DNA from: Haplosporangium gracile
Taxonomy: Eukaryota > Mortierellomycota > Mortierellomycetes > Mortierellales > Mortierellaceae
Length of the DNA stretch: 37,248 bases
NCBI GenBank assembly: GCA_015499985.1
Contig: JAAAUF010000198.1
Span: 14,170 to 51,417, forward strand
Direction of reading: 5' to 3'
In this document: piece by piece, positions 9,975 to 22,000 of the stretch
Layout of the letters: each line of letters opens with the position of its first letter
Position numbering within the stretch: position 1 is the stretch's first letter
The notes under the pieces: model-generated
Seen by the model: the letters and a program-made list of their open reading frames with translations, nothing else
Told to the model about the DNA's origin: nothing
Databases searched by the model: none
Made by a program: the position numbers and the translations under genes

Positions 9975-12361
9975 ATGACGTTCGTAGTACCGCAACTGCC
10001 AGTTAAGGCAACTACCGCCATCGCACAAAGTAATGGAGACAGTCAAGAAGCGCAGGAACGTACATTGGACAGTTCAGCGTCAGCATCAGTATCAACATCA
10101 CAGGAGCAGGAGAAGAAGGGTGACGATAGCGTGTTTGCTATGCCTGCAGCGCCTGTTAAACGCGCTTCTTCGTCCGGGTCTATGCCACCTCCACCACCAC
10201 CATTGTTTCCCAAGGATCAGCAGCAAAAGGAAACTTTAGAGCCTAGCACTTCTGGTAGGTTACAGGGTCTGTTCTCCTTGCGATCGTTTTCAATCGCCCC
10301 TTTGCAGATAACTTTTTTTTTATTTCAAAGCGGATCAGGGTACTAATTTTTTCAGCGTGTGATATTTACGCCCTCATAGACGCGGACAGAACCACTGCAC
10401 AACAACAACAACAACAACAGCAACAACAGCAACCAAGCAAATCTTCAGGACCACCACCAAATGCCCCACCACTGAAATACCAAAAGCCCGCATGGAGCGG
10501 ATACCCAAACCAACAGTTCTTTTTCGAAGTGATCAAGAACGGAGTCCTGGTCGACAAGATCCAAGCGCCCCTCAAAGAGTTCTTGACTATTGGGCGGTTA
10601 CCCATGTGTGACCTCGAGATGGAGCATCCCGTAAGCTTCCCCCCTCTTTTTTTGCGCTGTCCAATATGTTTGTTTACGGAGAAGGATCTTTGTCGATATG
10701 TATGTTTACTAACGCGCGCTTTACATTTTTTTTTGTCAACAAACAAAACAAATAGTCGCTGTCGAGGTACCACGCAGTGATCCAATTCAAATCCTCCGGG
10801 GAAACATTCATCTACGACCTCAACAGCAGCCATGGGACAAAAGTCAACAAATCCAAAATCCCCCCGCAGATGCACGTCAAGATCAAACCGGGGGATCAGC
10901 TTCGTTTCGGAGAGAGTACACGGATTTACTTATTCCAGACAGAGGAGACTGCAGATCAGGAGGAGGAGGAGAGAGAGGTTGTGAGGAAGATGATTGAGAA
11001 ACAGAATCGGGAGAAGCCTGCCAGGTCGAAGGAGGAGGAGGAAGAAGAGGAGTTTAACTCTTGGTAAGTTACAAGCTTCAAACCAGGCCATGTGGAAATG
11101 TTCCAAGAAATGTCTTTATTCCGAGTAAGCTATTAACGCGTGTTTAATTGCGCAATTCCATGTGAATATAGGGGAATGGCGCCGGACGCAGTGGACGAAG
11201 ACGACATGGACGACTCCACTCTTATGGACGGTTCAGGACCCCGCCGCCAAGTAGACCCAGACGCATCTTACAGAAAGGACCCCAAAAAGGCTCTCCGGCA
11301 CTACTTGGAAAGAAAAGGCTACAGCTGCGAATTCGAGATTGAAGAGTCGGGACCTGGCCACGCACGCGAATACACCGCTCGGATCCGGTTACCCATCGAG
11401 ACGAGTATGGGGCCCGTGTATGGACAGGCTACGACTGGCAAGCGACGGGACGCGGAGCGTGAGGCGGCGTTGGATGCGTGTATTCAGTTGGATTCTCGTG
11501 GGATGTTGAATACCAATAAGGCTTCTGGAGAAGGTGAAGCTAACTTTTTTTTATTTCATAAAGGATTGGATACTTGTAAGGACATGCCTTTTTTTTTATT
11601 GAAGTGTTTGCTAACTCTGTCTCTGTGTTTCTGGCTCTAAATGATACGTTTTGTAGGATCATCGTCACACTCAAGGGCGCAGAAGGTTGAGAACTCGGAC
11701 GATGACGATGACGACTTTTACGACAGAACCGGTAAGTTCACATCTCCTTCTCCTCCGCCCTCATATATATATAAGCATGATACCTTTATTCTATTGCTTT
11801 TGACTTTTTCTAACATTTCCTTTTCTTAAATTCCCTTCCTTCCTCTCCCCCTCTTGTCAACCAGCAAAAAAGAAGAAATCAAGCACAAAATCCTCCCACC
11901 CGCCAGCCGCAGACACACACGACTCCCTTCTTCAAAAACACTCTTCCCTCCTGCAACAAATCTCCACCCTCGAAACTCAGATCCAGAATTTTGACGCCAC
12001 AGCCGCAGCTCGCAAACAACTCGAAGATTCGGGTGACCTTGACGCTTACATGGCTTCTTTGGAGGAAGAAAAATCGACTAGCAAGGAATCCAAACCGAAA
12101 TTGGTCCAGATGTTGGCGGCGATGCGGAAGGAGGAGAAGAAGTTGGTGATGCTGATTGAGTATACGAAGCCTGTTGATGTCTTGGCCAAGATCGGACCTG
12201 GACCTAGCGCTGCCGCAGCGAACGCGACGAAAAGTCAACAACAAGAACAACAACCCGCAGAGACAACAGTGAAGAGGCAAAGCGAAGTGGATATTAGTCC
12301 TCACACGACAGAAGTCAAGAAGTCGCGTGTCCTCGGACCATCCCTACCCCCTCCATCATAA
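9975..12361 (+). CDS. Kanadaptin-like protein (FHA domain plus dsRBD-like domain)
   Basis: Six exons (9975-10254, 10380-10630, 10756-11063, 11172-11533, 11657-11731, 11865-12361) join in frame to 590 residues, all with GT-AG introns. Order of parts: a Ser/Pro-rich N-terminus, a run of 11 Gln (~100-110), then the lead-in AWSGYPNQQFFFEVIKNG. The FHA domain follows (~155-230; LTIGRLP, SRYHAVIQF and SSHGTKVN, where the Arg, Ser-His and Asn of the phosphothreonine site are kept). Next come a Glu-rich helix, WGMAPDAVDEDDM, and a dsRBD-like region (~312-390; KDPKKALRHYLERKGY to REAALDACIQLDSRGML). The C-terminus has a coiled coil (~440-490) and a basic VKKSRVLGPSLPPPS end. This order and the WGM and DPKKAL signatures fit kanadaptin (human SLC4A1AP), a largely nuclear protein of unclear role. 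A DNA-repair or RNA role is inference only. Confidence 0.9.
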
Positions 12362-12431
12362 CTCCCTTTTAAAAAAAAAGTATATGTATATATAAAAAAG
12401 CATGCAAAAAAATGTACTGTTTTTTCGTCAA

Positions 12432-12451
12432 TTTTTTTTTTTTTTTTTTTT
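12432..12451. repeat. Poly-T homopolymer in a convergent 3' region
   Basis: A run of about 20 T within the 140-bp gap between the stop codons of the kanadaptin-like gene (+) and the Rpn1 gene (-). Confidence 0.9.
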
Positions 12452-12501
12452 GTTTGTTTCTTAAAACAGATAATTCTTATAACGACTATGCATCAATCTA
12501 T

Positions 12502-15500
12502 CTATGCCTTGGTCTCCTCGACATAATCAGGGTTCTTCTTCAGAAGCACAATACCCTCAAGGATAGGCGCCTGGGCCAGGTATTCTTCTGTTGACAGCTC
12601 TGCACGCTCAGAGTACGCCAACAACACAGGTGTCGAGTGTGTCTGGAATCCTGTGATGGTCTTAGGCCGACCGGCCTGACCCACAACATCCACAGCCTGA
12701 CCCACGCGGACCGCTACGGTCTCGTTCTCGAGCTCCTCGTTCAATGTGATCAGGAACCGTGGGTACATGGCTGTCACGAGCGAGTAGAGCAGGTAGTGGT
12801 GGCGACCCAAGATCAACGTCTTCACATCCGTGAACGCAACCAGTGTCGTCAACAGACCGGCCAACGCAACGTTCGACATGATTTGGCGGTCAGTGTTCAA
12901 TGGATTAATCGTCAACGTTCCCTTGCCCATATGCAACAGACCCTACACGACGTTAAAAAATACAATCAGGGGGAAAATGTTGGCTTGCTGACTACCTTTC
13001 AAACAATATCAGTGTACAAAACTTAAAAACTTAAACAAAAGGAAGGATAAAGTACCTGGGCAATGCGGACGACGAAAAGGCAGCTGGCGTCCTTGTGGTA
13101 GTAAGAGGCGAGATGACGCAACATCTGGGCGACACGGGCATTGTTGGTTCCGGCGCCAACCATACCCATGGCAAAGATCGAGTTCAAAGCGACCTCAATA
13201 TCGGTGTCGTGCGAGTACTTGCCAAGGGTATCCAGGACAGAGAGCACAGGGTTGGACGCGCAGAGGAGACCAATGGCTAGGGGCACAGCCTTGCGGATCA
13301 CTGGTTCTCCATAGTGCATCAAGTGTGTGAACGACCTCAATGCCATCTCTGCTCCAATATCCTCTCCAAGAGCAATCAAGGCAATACCAATGACAGCGAA
13401 AGCCTGGAACTCGTCATCGCCGCCGCTCTCGCTATCAATATGGTCGTTGCAGTAGTGGAGCATGCGCTGAATGTGAAGGACATCACCAGAGCCGGCATAT
13501 GCGCAAATCTCGACAATCACGCTCGTCTTCTTGGCAATAGGGTGCTCAACAGCCTTCAAAGTCTCCAACGTCACATCGCATTGGCCGCGCGTGCCTAATT
13601 CATAATAGCAGATTAAAAGGTGATTGTTAGAGTCGTGAGCCGAGTAAAGCAGGTTATATACGTGTTTTCACAAATTGTGAAGCAGATACAAGAGACATAC
13701 CGAGGTGAAGAAGTCCAAGACCGAGACTCATGAAACGGCCAAAGGTCTCGCCGAGTTGACCGTCAGCACGCTCGAGCATGGTCTGAAGGATGGTGCTGGT
13801 AATCTCTCCGTCACAGGTGCCGACAAAGATCTGACCCAAAGCCAAGGCTGCAAACGAAGCCAACTCCATGGCAAGATCAGGATTGCTAACAATGGGCAAC
13901 AACAACTCCGAAAGCTCCTCTCTGGCAGAACCAGCATAGGCGAGTCCGAGACCCTGGATAGCAGCAACACGGTTGGCGACCGACTTGGAGTCCTCTAAGT
14001 GCTCAGAAAGAACAGCCAAGGCGGGATCAGCCAAGTTGCGGACACCCGAGTTGACAATACCGACAGCAAGCAAAGCTCCAGCCCTAATGTTCTCATCCTC
14101 GGAGTAGATGTATTTATCGATCTGGTTGAGACCCATGTCGACATCCCAGAGTAAGAGCATGCCCAAGGAGGCAGAGGCACTCATCATGCCATGATCCTTG
14201 TTCTTGAAGATCCATCCACCATCGTCCTCCTCGGGAAGCATCAGCTTGTCAACTCCAAATCCAGCATTGACGAAAGCGTTCACGAATGTAGAAGCCAAGT
14301 TCTGGCGAGCAGAGTCGACCTGTGCGGCACCAGCCGAGCCTAAAAATTTTAGAGAATATGTTTGACAATGTCAGACGGTGCGATCTAATGTACAAAAAAG
14401 CTTTCTTATATTGATAAAGTTAACCGAATACTTACGCTTGTGCTCGAGGTGAGTTTTGTAAATGTCTTCAGGGGTCTTGGGCTCCATGAGGTCGAGTTCA
14501 CGGGCGAGGTTGATGAAGTGGGTGGTCAAGTGGGTGTTGTTAATGCAGTTCTGAAGGTCCTCATCCTCTGTCTCTACAAAGATCTGCTGTCTAGCAAGCA
14601 TAAAGGCGAGCTGCTTCTTCAGGAGACTAGCGTGTCATAGGAATAAATCAAAGAAAAGAGATATTAATCGCTGTGCATAGTGTCAAATATCAAGTGTATA
14701 AGGCTAACTCCAAGAGACACTTACGGATCCTGGCAGTTGTCGAAAAGACTCTGGATGAGGGTCTTGTCAGACATGCGGATGGCAATCAACAATGCCTCGG
14801 CATATTTGTCGTGCTTCAGGTAAATATCATGTGCGGTGCGTAAGCAGATGGCATCATCTGGGGACTCCAAGTAATTCACGCAGCTAAGAGATGGAACATA
14901 GAAGGATGAAAACAGTATTAGCGTCATTCGTCACATGTACATAGGACACACTTCATAGAGATTCCAATGTCTATCCAGATGAAAGTACCTTGCGATGTAG
15001 AGGCAGACCCGCTTGTAAGAGTTCTTGTCCACAAAGCCAACCAACTTGGGGACAATGTCCAACTGCAACAACAGGTCAACAGCATCGGCCTCAGCATTGT
15101 GAGCCAAGAAAAATGGTGCAACCTCCAATGCAAGCTCGACAAGGTCCTCTGTTTCAGCGTCCTTCTCCTGACGTCTGGTGTACTCCAGTCCAATCTCAGT
15201 CGACAAATGTCTAATGTTTCATGCAAAAACAAAACCTTGGTTAGAAAGCTGTTGCAGGCACTTAGTGTAAACGTGGCGACAACGGCTGATCGTAGCAATA
15301 GAAGGGAGGTCTGTACCTGACGTATTCGTGCCCCCATGATCCGATGGCGTTCTTTGAGCCCACCTTGCGGTACTTGAGGGTATCAAGCTTATCGTCGTCG
15401 TAGGTCATGGCCAAGATCGAGAGAATATCGGCCAAGAAATGCTAGAAAAGTTAACCAAATCAAAGAAGTCTTTGTCAATAACAATGCTGCGTGTCCGAAA

Positions 15501-16110
15501 ATCGTCCAGCTGAATGACTAGCTAATAGAATCACCCAGAAGCTCACCTTGTCTGCGTTGTCGGGCCATGAGTCGTGGATATTGACCATGTCGGGGTAGAG
15601 AGGGCGCAAGTACTTCAATGGTTTGGGGACTGAGGTCATGGAGCTGGTCGAGGTCAAGATCAAAGTGCGGAGGGTCTCCAGTGTAGGGTTGTAAAGCTTG
15701 GTATCGGACTCCTGCAAGTTGAAAAGAAAATAAAAGGAAGGAGGCGCGTTCATGACGCGTCAGCTTGGGGTTGCTCTTATAAAAGCGTTATTACAAGGCA
15801 GATCAGGTCCTTGGTTGCGTTACCTTCAGCCTCTCAATCAACATCTCGAGCTGAGTCTTGAGTTCCTGATCTTCCTCAGACTATATAAAGGAAGAATTGA
15901 AATGTTGGCGGATAAGATACCTTCAATAAGGGAGAAATTGTCAAACAAAAAAAGGAAAAGAAGAGGCAACGTGAAAGTGTGCCATACCAACTCTTCCTTG
16001 ATAGGGGCATCCTTGAGCTCTTTTGGAGTCTTCTTCAGAGGTTTATCCTCCTCCATGGGGGAGTTATCTGCGGCAGGCACTGGGATAGCGACCTCTTTCT
16101 TTTCAACCAT
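12502..16110 (-). CDS. RPN1: 26S proteasome regulatory subunit Rpn1 (PSMD2)
   Basis: Rpn1 is the largest base subunit of the 19S particle. It docks ubiquitin, shuttle receptors and Ubp6 and contacts the ATPase ring. Ten exons (16110-15988, 15880-15824, 15711-15547, 15441-15317, 15210-14989, 14883-14725, 14626-14436, 14339-13701, 13594-13056, 12942-12502) join in frame to 886 residues, close to the human protein and shorter than the yeast one. The acidic/basic N-terminus leads into [19 protein letters not shown], then [13 protein letters not shown] and the VLxLPCNNYL-like region. The middle holds the toroid of proteasome/cyclosome repeats ([54 protein letters not shown]). A distal part ([27 protein letters not shown]) follows, and the C-terminus carries [10 protein letters not shown] and [19 protein letters not shown]. 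The ATG at 16110 opens a good Met-Val-Glu start next to a divergent promoter. Confidence 0.96.
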
Positions 16111-16556
16111 GGCGAGTGGTGTCTACTTGTTGTTCTGTGTGTGAATGTGTTATTTGTGTTGTGTTTGTCGAGAAATGCGAATTGTTGTTGCTCCGTGTTG
16201 GTTGTTCTCGTTTGAGGAAGCGGGCCGGTGTCTTATTTTCCTGCTGGGTTGGTGTTATTGGCTGAGTGATGTACGTAGTGGTTGAGAGAGAAAAAATAAA
16301 AAAAAAAAAAAGAAGCGTGTGCTTTTGGATAAAGAAGTGCGAGGACAAATGCAAAGAAACGAAACGGAGACTCGTCGTCCTTTCTTTTCAGACGCTTGCG
16401 CCTTGTTCAGAGTGCGAGGGTCGCGTCAGCTCTTTTCCATAGGCAGCAAATGCGATTAAAATTCCTTCCATTCTGTCATTCCACCGCTACTCGAAGTTTG
16501 AGGCACAAAGCACAGAGCCGGCATCCTCCCCACCCTTCGACAAGCAACTTCCCGCC
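16111..16556. promoter_or_regulatory. Divergent promoter region of RPN1 and a small gene
   Basis: The 446 bp between the Rpn1 start (-) and the small plus-strand gene carries GT-rich sequence on the Rpn1 side (CA-rich on its sense strand), an A12 run near 16300 and no other gene. I looked for the yeast proteasome element GGTGGCAAA and did not see it here. Confidence 0.5.
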
Positions 16557-16889
16557 ATGGCATCAACAGCAGGAGTAGCAAGCGCAACCAAGAGGACGCT
16601 CAGTGCCGTCACCAGAATATTGTTTCCATCAGCACCTGCACCCGTCATTCCAGTAAAGGCTTCTTTCCGACCCCAGCCTACTTCAACAACCACAAAAGCA
16701 GCGGCTTCACCTGCCAGTGTGACACAGGACTCGTCCTCGATATCCGGCCTCAAGTTCTGCCTTCATATGGTCCTCTTTGCGACCCCAGGAATCGTCCTTT
16801 CAAAGAGACTTGCCGATGGCGAGCGCGTCGAGGATATGGTGGAAGAGGCCAAGGCGACTTTTAATAACCTCGTCAACAGCCTCTCATAG
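16557..16889 (+). CDS. Small protein with possible mitochondrial targeting, unknown
   Basis: A single-exon frame of 110 residues with a good start context (cgccATGg). The N-terminal ~48 residues are rich in Ala, Ser, Thr and Arg/Lys and almost lack acidic residues (MASTAGVASATKRTLSAVTR and on), like a mitochondrial presequence. After a Ser/Thr-rich linker comes a hydrophobic segment (LKFCLHMVLFATPGIVL, ~75-91), then a charged helix (ADGERVEDMVEEAKATFNNL) to the end. It is transcribed divergently from Rpn1 and converges on the mutarotase gene. No family recognised. The alternative is a fortuitous ORF, but the composition and context favour a real gene. Confidence 0.55.
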   Translation: MASTAGVASATKRTLSAVTRILFPSAPAPVIPVKASFRPQPTSTTTKAAASPASVTQDSSSISGLKFCLHMVLFATPGIVLSKRLADGERVEDMVEEAKATFNNLVNSLS

Positions 16890-17102
16890 CCCCAGAACTA
16901 TCAACAACAATGACACGACTCGTCTTTCACTCTCTCCTAACGAGGTTGCCAAGATACGACAGGGTCTCTTTTCCAGACATGATTACCAATATCTCACAGC
17001 AACGTCATATACCCAGTTGGAAGCTCCAGCCAACAAACTAGAATAAATTTTTATATCGCAGCATCGTTTTATTCCCTGTCCGTCAAAAAAAGGAGTAAGC
17101 GA

Positions 17103-18451
17103 CTAGACAGTCGAGAAGGCATAGACAGTCTTGGATTGGTACTTGTTACCAGCGCGAATGATCACTTGGTCGCGCCAAGCTGGGTGGTTAATGGCGTCAG
17201 GAAATCGGGATGCCTCTAGACAGAACGCAGAGTGCACAACATACCCGCTCTTTGCCTTTCCAACATGCGGAAATCCTACATCAGAACCGAAGTCCAACAA
17301 GTCTTTGGTGGTGTCGACCAAACCGGAGTCAAGGTGCACAAAGTTGGCAGTGTAAAACTGGAACCCTGGATCGGTTGTCGACATTTCCAACTGGATGCCA
17401 GATTCGGGAGCATAAACTTTGGCCAGGACTAGAGGTGTGGTGCGATCGATGTCCTTGTCGAGGTGATACTCGTCCGGTCGTTCAATGGCTTGCTGAGCAG
17501 GGTAGAAGTGATCGTACCCGACACCGCCTGGAGCAGCAAAGAGATCTTGACCGATGGTCTTGGCCTTGCGAAAGTCCATGCTGGAGTCCTGATCCAGGGG
17601 CACAATGGTTCCAGTCGGGGCGGAAGTCTCGTCGAGTTCAAGAAAGCTGCCAATATGTGTCGTCTGGAAAACATGATCCTTGACTTGACTGGCGTTGCCT
17701 GTGGAAATGGGTGCTGGCACTCCGTGGAGGTTGAAATACGCATGGTTCGTCAGCGAGACAATAGACACCTGACGGCCTTTACCGGTCTCGTCTTCCAAGA
17801 TGGCCTCATAGGAGACCTCGAGTGCATGGTTGTAAAGGCGATAGGAGCAGAGCATACGAAGTCGCCCAGGAAAACCTTGATCCATGTGGTCCGAGACCAC
17901 ACTTAGTTGGAGACTGGTGCCAGGGGTGTTGACGTTGCCAGGATCTGGGGTGAGGGTGACATCCCAAATCCTGAACGAAAGTCCGTCAATGCCTCCATGA
18001 AGTGAGTTTGGCCCATTATTTGCATCCAGTCGATACACCTTCTCTAGGTCATCCGGTAACGTGAACCGTGCTTTAGCGATTCTACAACGTTCATTATGAT
18101 TGAAAGAAAATAAAATTGCGTGAGAAAATTGTTCAAAAAATTCACTTGGTCTGCAATAAATGAATGAAGGAGAGATTACCTGTTGGCGGTTCTGCCGACG
18201 CTGGCGCCAAAGTAAGGGTCATGTTCGGTGCGGTATGCAGTCATGTCATCAAATCCCAAGACAACATCTCTAGCGTCGTTTTTGTTATCGGGTACCCAGA
18301 GATGGGTCAGAGTAGCGCCGAGGTTGGTAATCTGACAGGCCATCCCTGGCGAAGACTTGTCAGTGAGGATGAAGGAGCGAATTGGGGTGTTGACTGGTAG
18401 CAGATCTTGTCCTTCTTTGCTGAGGACTTGAGGGAGTTCAACGATGGTCAT
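17103..18451 (-). CDS. Aldose 1-epimerase (galactose mutarotase)
   Basis: Interconverts alpha and beta anomers of aldoses such as galactose and glucose at the head of the Leloir pathway. Two exons (18451-18180 and 18081-17103) join through a 98-nt GT-AG intron to 416 residues, longer than the ~340 typical of the family. Recognisable parts are QITNLGATLTHLWVPD, DVVLGFDD and FGASVGRTANRIAKARF near residues 30-100, NGPNSLHGG near 112, LTNHAYFNLHG with the catalytic-type His near 204, and GYDHFY. Near residue 380 is CLEASRFPDAINHP, whose Glu fits the catalytic base. No signal peptide, so probably cytosolic. The first ATG of exon 1 is used; the sequence upstream is a polypyrimidine leader on this strand. 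Confidence 0.93.
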
Positions 18452-19041
18452 CTTTTCGTGGGATACGTGCTGGAGTAAATGAAATATAAGGAATAGTGTT
18501 GAAAGAAGAAGAAGAAGAAGAAGAAAAAAAAAAGGTGGAGAGGGTGAGTTTTATGGATAGTATCCTTATCGAGATAGGGCGTGGGATTTGTTTGTGCTGC
18601 ATTAAGCGAGCATGATTTTCTTTTGCCAACTGCTTTTTCATGCACTCTGTTGCTCCTTTCAGTCAGGGCGGACATTTTTTTTCATTTGGTGGCGCTTGAC
18701 AGCACTGTAGTATTTGCGACCAAATTATTTCCTGTCCCTTCCCCTTCCCCTTTATATCGGTTTCATATGTGCTCGGCGGCAAACGAACAAAAGTGGTGCT
18801 CTTCGTCTTCCTCTTTTCCACCAGCTTCTCCACTTCCTTCTTCCCGCCCCTTACTTTTTTCGACAAACACCCAATCACCAAAAGCATAGCCTGCAGCCAA
18901 CGCTCAACTTACTTACAACAAACCACATCAATTACACAGATAAGCTCAACACAAACACAACACAAACCCAGGCAGGCAGACAAAGCAAACAATCAACAAC
19001 GATTGTACCAACCGAAAGCTGGAATCGCCACTACCGCCACC
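18452..19041. promoter_or_regulatory. Divergent promoter region of the mutarotase and NIMA kinase genes
   Basis: The 590 bp between the two start codons contains a GAA/A-rich stretch at about 18505-18533 (polypyrimidine leader for the minus-strand gene) and CT-rich then CA-rich sequence leading into the kinase ATG. No separate gene seen. Confidence 0.5.
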
Positions 19042-22000
19042 ATGCTGCACGACGTCCTTGAGATGGACGGCTACGAGTCCCTTGAGTCCATCGGCTCAGG
19101 ATCGTTTGGACTGATTCGCAAAGTCAGAAGGAAGGCCGATGGCAAGGTAATCACACTCACATTACATAGCGGGACAACTGTAAACAACATGTAAGACGCT
19201 CTTCAACTAACAACCTCCTTCCTCGAAAATACACATATCGTTTCTAGATCTTGGCAAGGAAGGAGATCGATTATCGCAAAATGACGACCAAGGAAAAGGA
19301 ACAACTGGTGGCTGAAGTCAACATCCTCAAGGATCTCAAGCACCCCAACATCGTCCAATTCCTGGAGAGGGTCATTGACCGAGAACACTGCTTCATCTAC
19401 ATCCTCATGGAGTACTGCGAGGGTGGTGATCTCGCTACGGTTATCAAGCGCCACAGAGAGAGTTCGTACGTTCGACATATTCGACTTGAGTTGCTGTATG
19501 TGTATGAGTGTGTGTATGGACAAGGGCAAGGACTAACTTGCTGTTGTTCCTTTTTTAATATATTTAGGACGCCTATACCCGAAGAGTTCGTCTGGAATAT
19601 TATGGTCCAGTTGATTATGGCCTTACACGAGTGCCACCATGGAATAACGACAAACGAGGAGACTCGCCAGGTCACACAACGACCTATCCTTCACAGAGAC
19701 TTAAAACCAGATAATGGTACGACAGCAGTTATGTTTTACTTGCCAAGGACGATTATACAGGAGCTACGCTATTGTGAGTCGCAGCTTCAACTAACACAAC
19801 AACCATTATCTTGACGCGTTATTACTATAGTGTTTCTGGATGGAAAGCACAATGTCAAGCTGGGCGACTTTGGGCTCTCACGATCTCTCACCAACCCGCA
19901 GAAGGCCTTTGCACAAACCTATGTCGGGGTAAGGAAACACAATCTCGGTCTTGCTAGATAGCGATACACTATAACGATTCAGAATCTGTCTGCTGATACA
20001 CTCTTTCATCTTTCTTATACTCTCTAGACCCCATTCTACATGTCACCAGTAAGTTAGGATTCAATACGCGGATTATTCCGTCCGCAGACCAACGTGGAAT
20101 TTTGTCCGCAGAGCAGTTGTATGTTTGATATTAACGGTCTTGATCGTCATTCATTTTCCAACGTGTGCATTTAGGAACTAATCGGCGAGTTCACATATGA
20201 TGCTAAGTCTGATATTTGGTCCCTGGGTTGTGTCATATACGAGCTGTGCGCTTTACAGTAAGTTTTCGTATTGTAAACTTTGCTAGCCTTGTGTGTGATG
20301 GATGGTATGTGGACACTCACACAACCTTGATTTTGCTTTATAGACCACCATTCTTAGCTGATACTCAGGCACAGCTCTCTGCAAGGATCAAAGAGGGCAG
20401 GGTCCAGTCACTACCAGGAAACTACACACAGGAGCTGAACCAGATTGTCAAGTGGATGCTTCAAGTCAACGTAAGACTTTAAAGTCGGCCTCAGCTTCTG
20501 TATTTGGATGGAAGGATGATAAATGTGAAAGATGGACTAACAGGAGAATTTGTTGCTATATTAATTAATAGTCGCGGAAACGACCCACAACGAAGGAGCT
20601 ACTCAACAACTCTCAGATAAAAAAAGTCCAGAGGGGGTTGGAGCTGACGCGCAGGCAAGTACCATTGCAAGTTCAGGCATTGTATTGATATCTCTTCTGT
20701 CTGCCGGTAGATAGCTAACCTAAAGGTTTTCCCTTTTATTATGAATTATTATAGGACTGAAGATTTGCAAGTCAAGGCACAGCTGCATGCAAAGAGAGAA
20801 GCCAATATTGCTGAGAAGGAAGCTTTGCTAACGCAGGTGGATCGGGATATGCGGGCAAAGGATCAGACTCAGCGAGAGCGAGAGACAGCTCTGAACGCGA
20901 AGGAGGAGACATTACGGAACGCGGAGGAGGTATTACGAAACAAGGAAACGCATCTTTTCAGCTGGGAGCAGAAGCTGATTAAGGAGCAGCAACTGCTGGA
21001 GGAGAAGTACCGCGTCTTTCAGGAGCAGGAGAAGACGTTTGCTTCACGGAAGAGTCTTTCGAGTGGGTCGTCTTCGACAGAGGCGATGATGGTTGACAGC
21101 AAGAGCATCTACGACCTACACAGCACCGCGACAACTTCATCTAACACGTCTGCTATGGATACTAATGGTACGAATGGGATTGCGAACAAGCACACACGGT
21201 CAACAGGGCATACGTCCAAACCCACATTATTCTCGGCGAATTACAAAGCTACCATGCCCACATCCAATTCGTATCCGACTTCACTGTTTGCGGCTTCAGT
21301 CAACGCAGCCCCCAAAGGAACTGTGGAGAGCACAACACTTGCAGGCGATTTGGCTGGCACGACACGCGCAGCTCCACGACGCAAGACGGGGCTCAATGTC
21401 GGTCGCCATTCCTTACAGACCACGAACGCCTCTCGCGCAAGGACCTCAGGCGGACTTGGAGGTACTGGCACGACATCTCACGCAATCAACATCGACACGC
21501 AGGACAAGGGCGGTTTATTCTCGGGTGGACAGACTTCAAACAACTCATTCATCACGCAACCAAGACCCAGCTCCGTCTTTGCGTCCTTGTCTTCTATTGA
21601 CAACGTGTCGAGTTCATCAAAGCAGTATCAGGGTCAATCATATACCTTCCACGGTATTGCAGGCAAAGAGTCGAGACTTTCGGGACGACCCAGCCTTACG
21701 GGAAATACAGGATCGGATCCACCCAGGTTACGAGCTAAAGTCAAATCTGCCTCTACATTGGCGGCGACGTTGTCGTCGACCACGTTGTCGGGAACTGGAG
21801 GAGCAACTGTTGCCGCGCCTCCATCATCAACAGGCAACACTGCAAGTAATCACACAAACAACCCTTTCCTTGTCACGGACACTGGAAAATCTGCAACCAC
21901 CCTTCTTCCTACTACTTCGACGACGACGACCACCGCCGGCTTAGCCGCGGACCAATCTCAATCTAATATCACCTTTGGCAACAATTCGAACGCGACATTT

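Noticed and set aside
12637..13026. Plus-strand ORFs across Rpn1 (also 13314-13998)
   Set aside because: Antisense shadows of the Rpn1 exons, which join into one conserved protein.
16396..16578. ORF resembling a mitochondrial presequence just before the small gene
   Set aside because: It is in a different frame from the 110-residue gene and no intron joins them; probably leader sequence.
21093..21944. 283-residue plus-strand ORF within the kinase tail
   Set aside because: Out-of-frame shadow of the Ser/Thr-rich tail; its Arg/Leu/Pro-rich composition is typical of frame-shifted low-complexity sequence.
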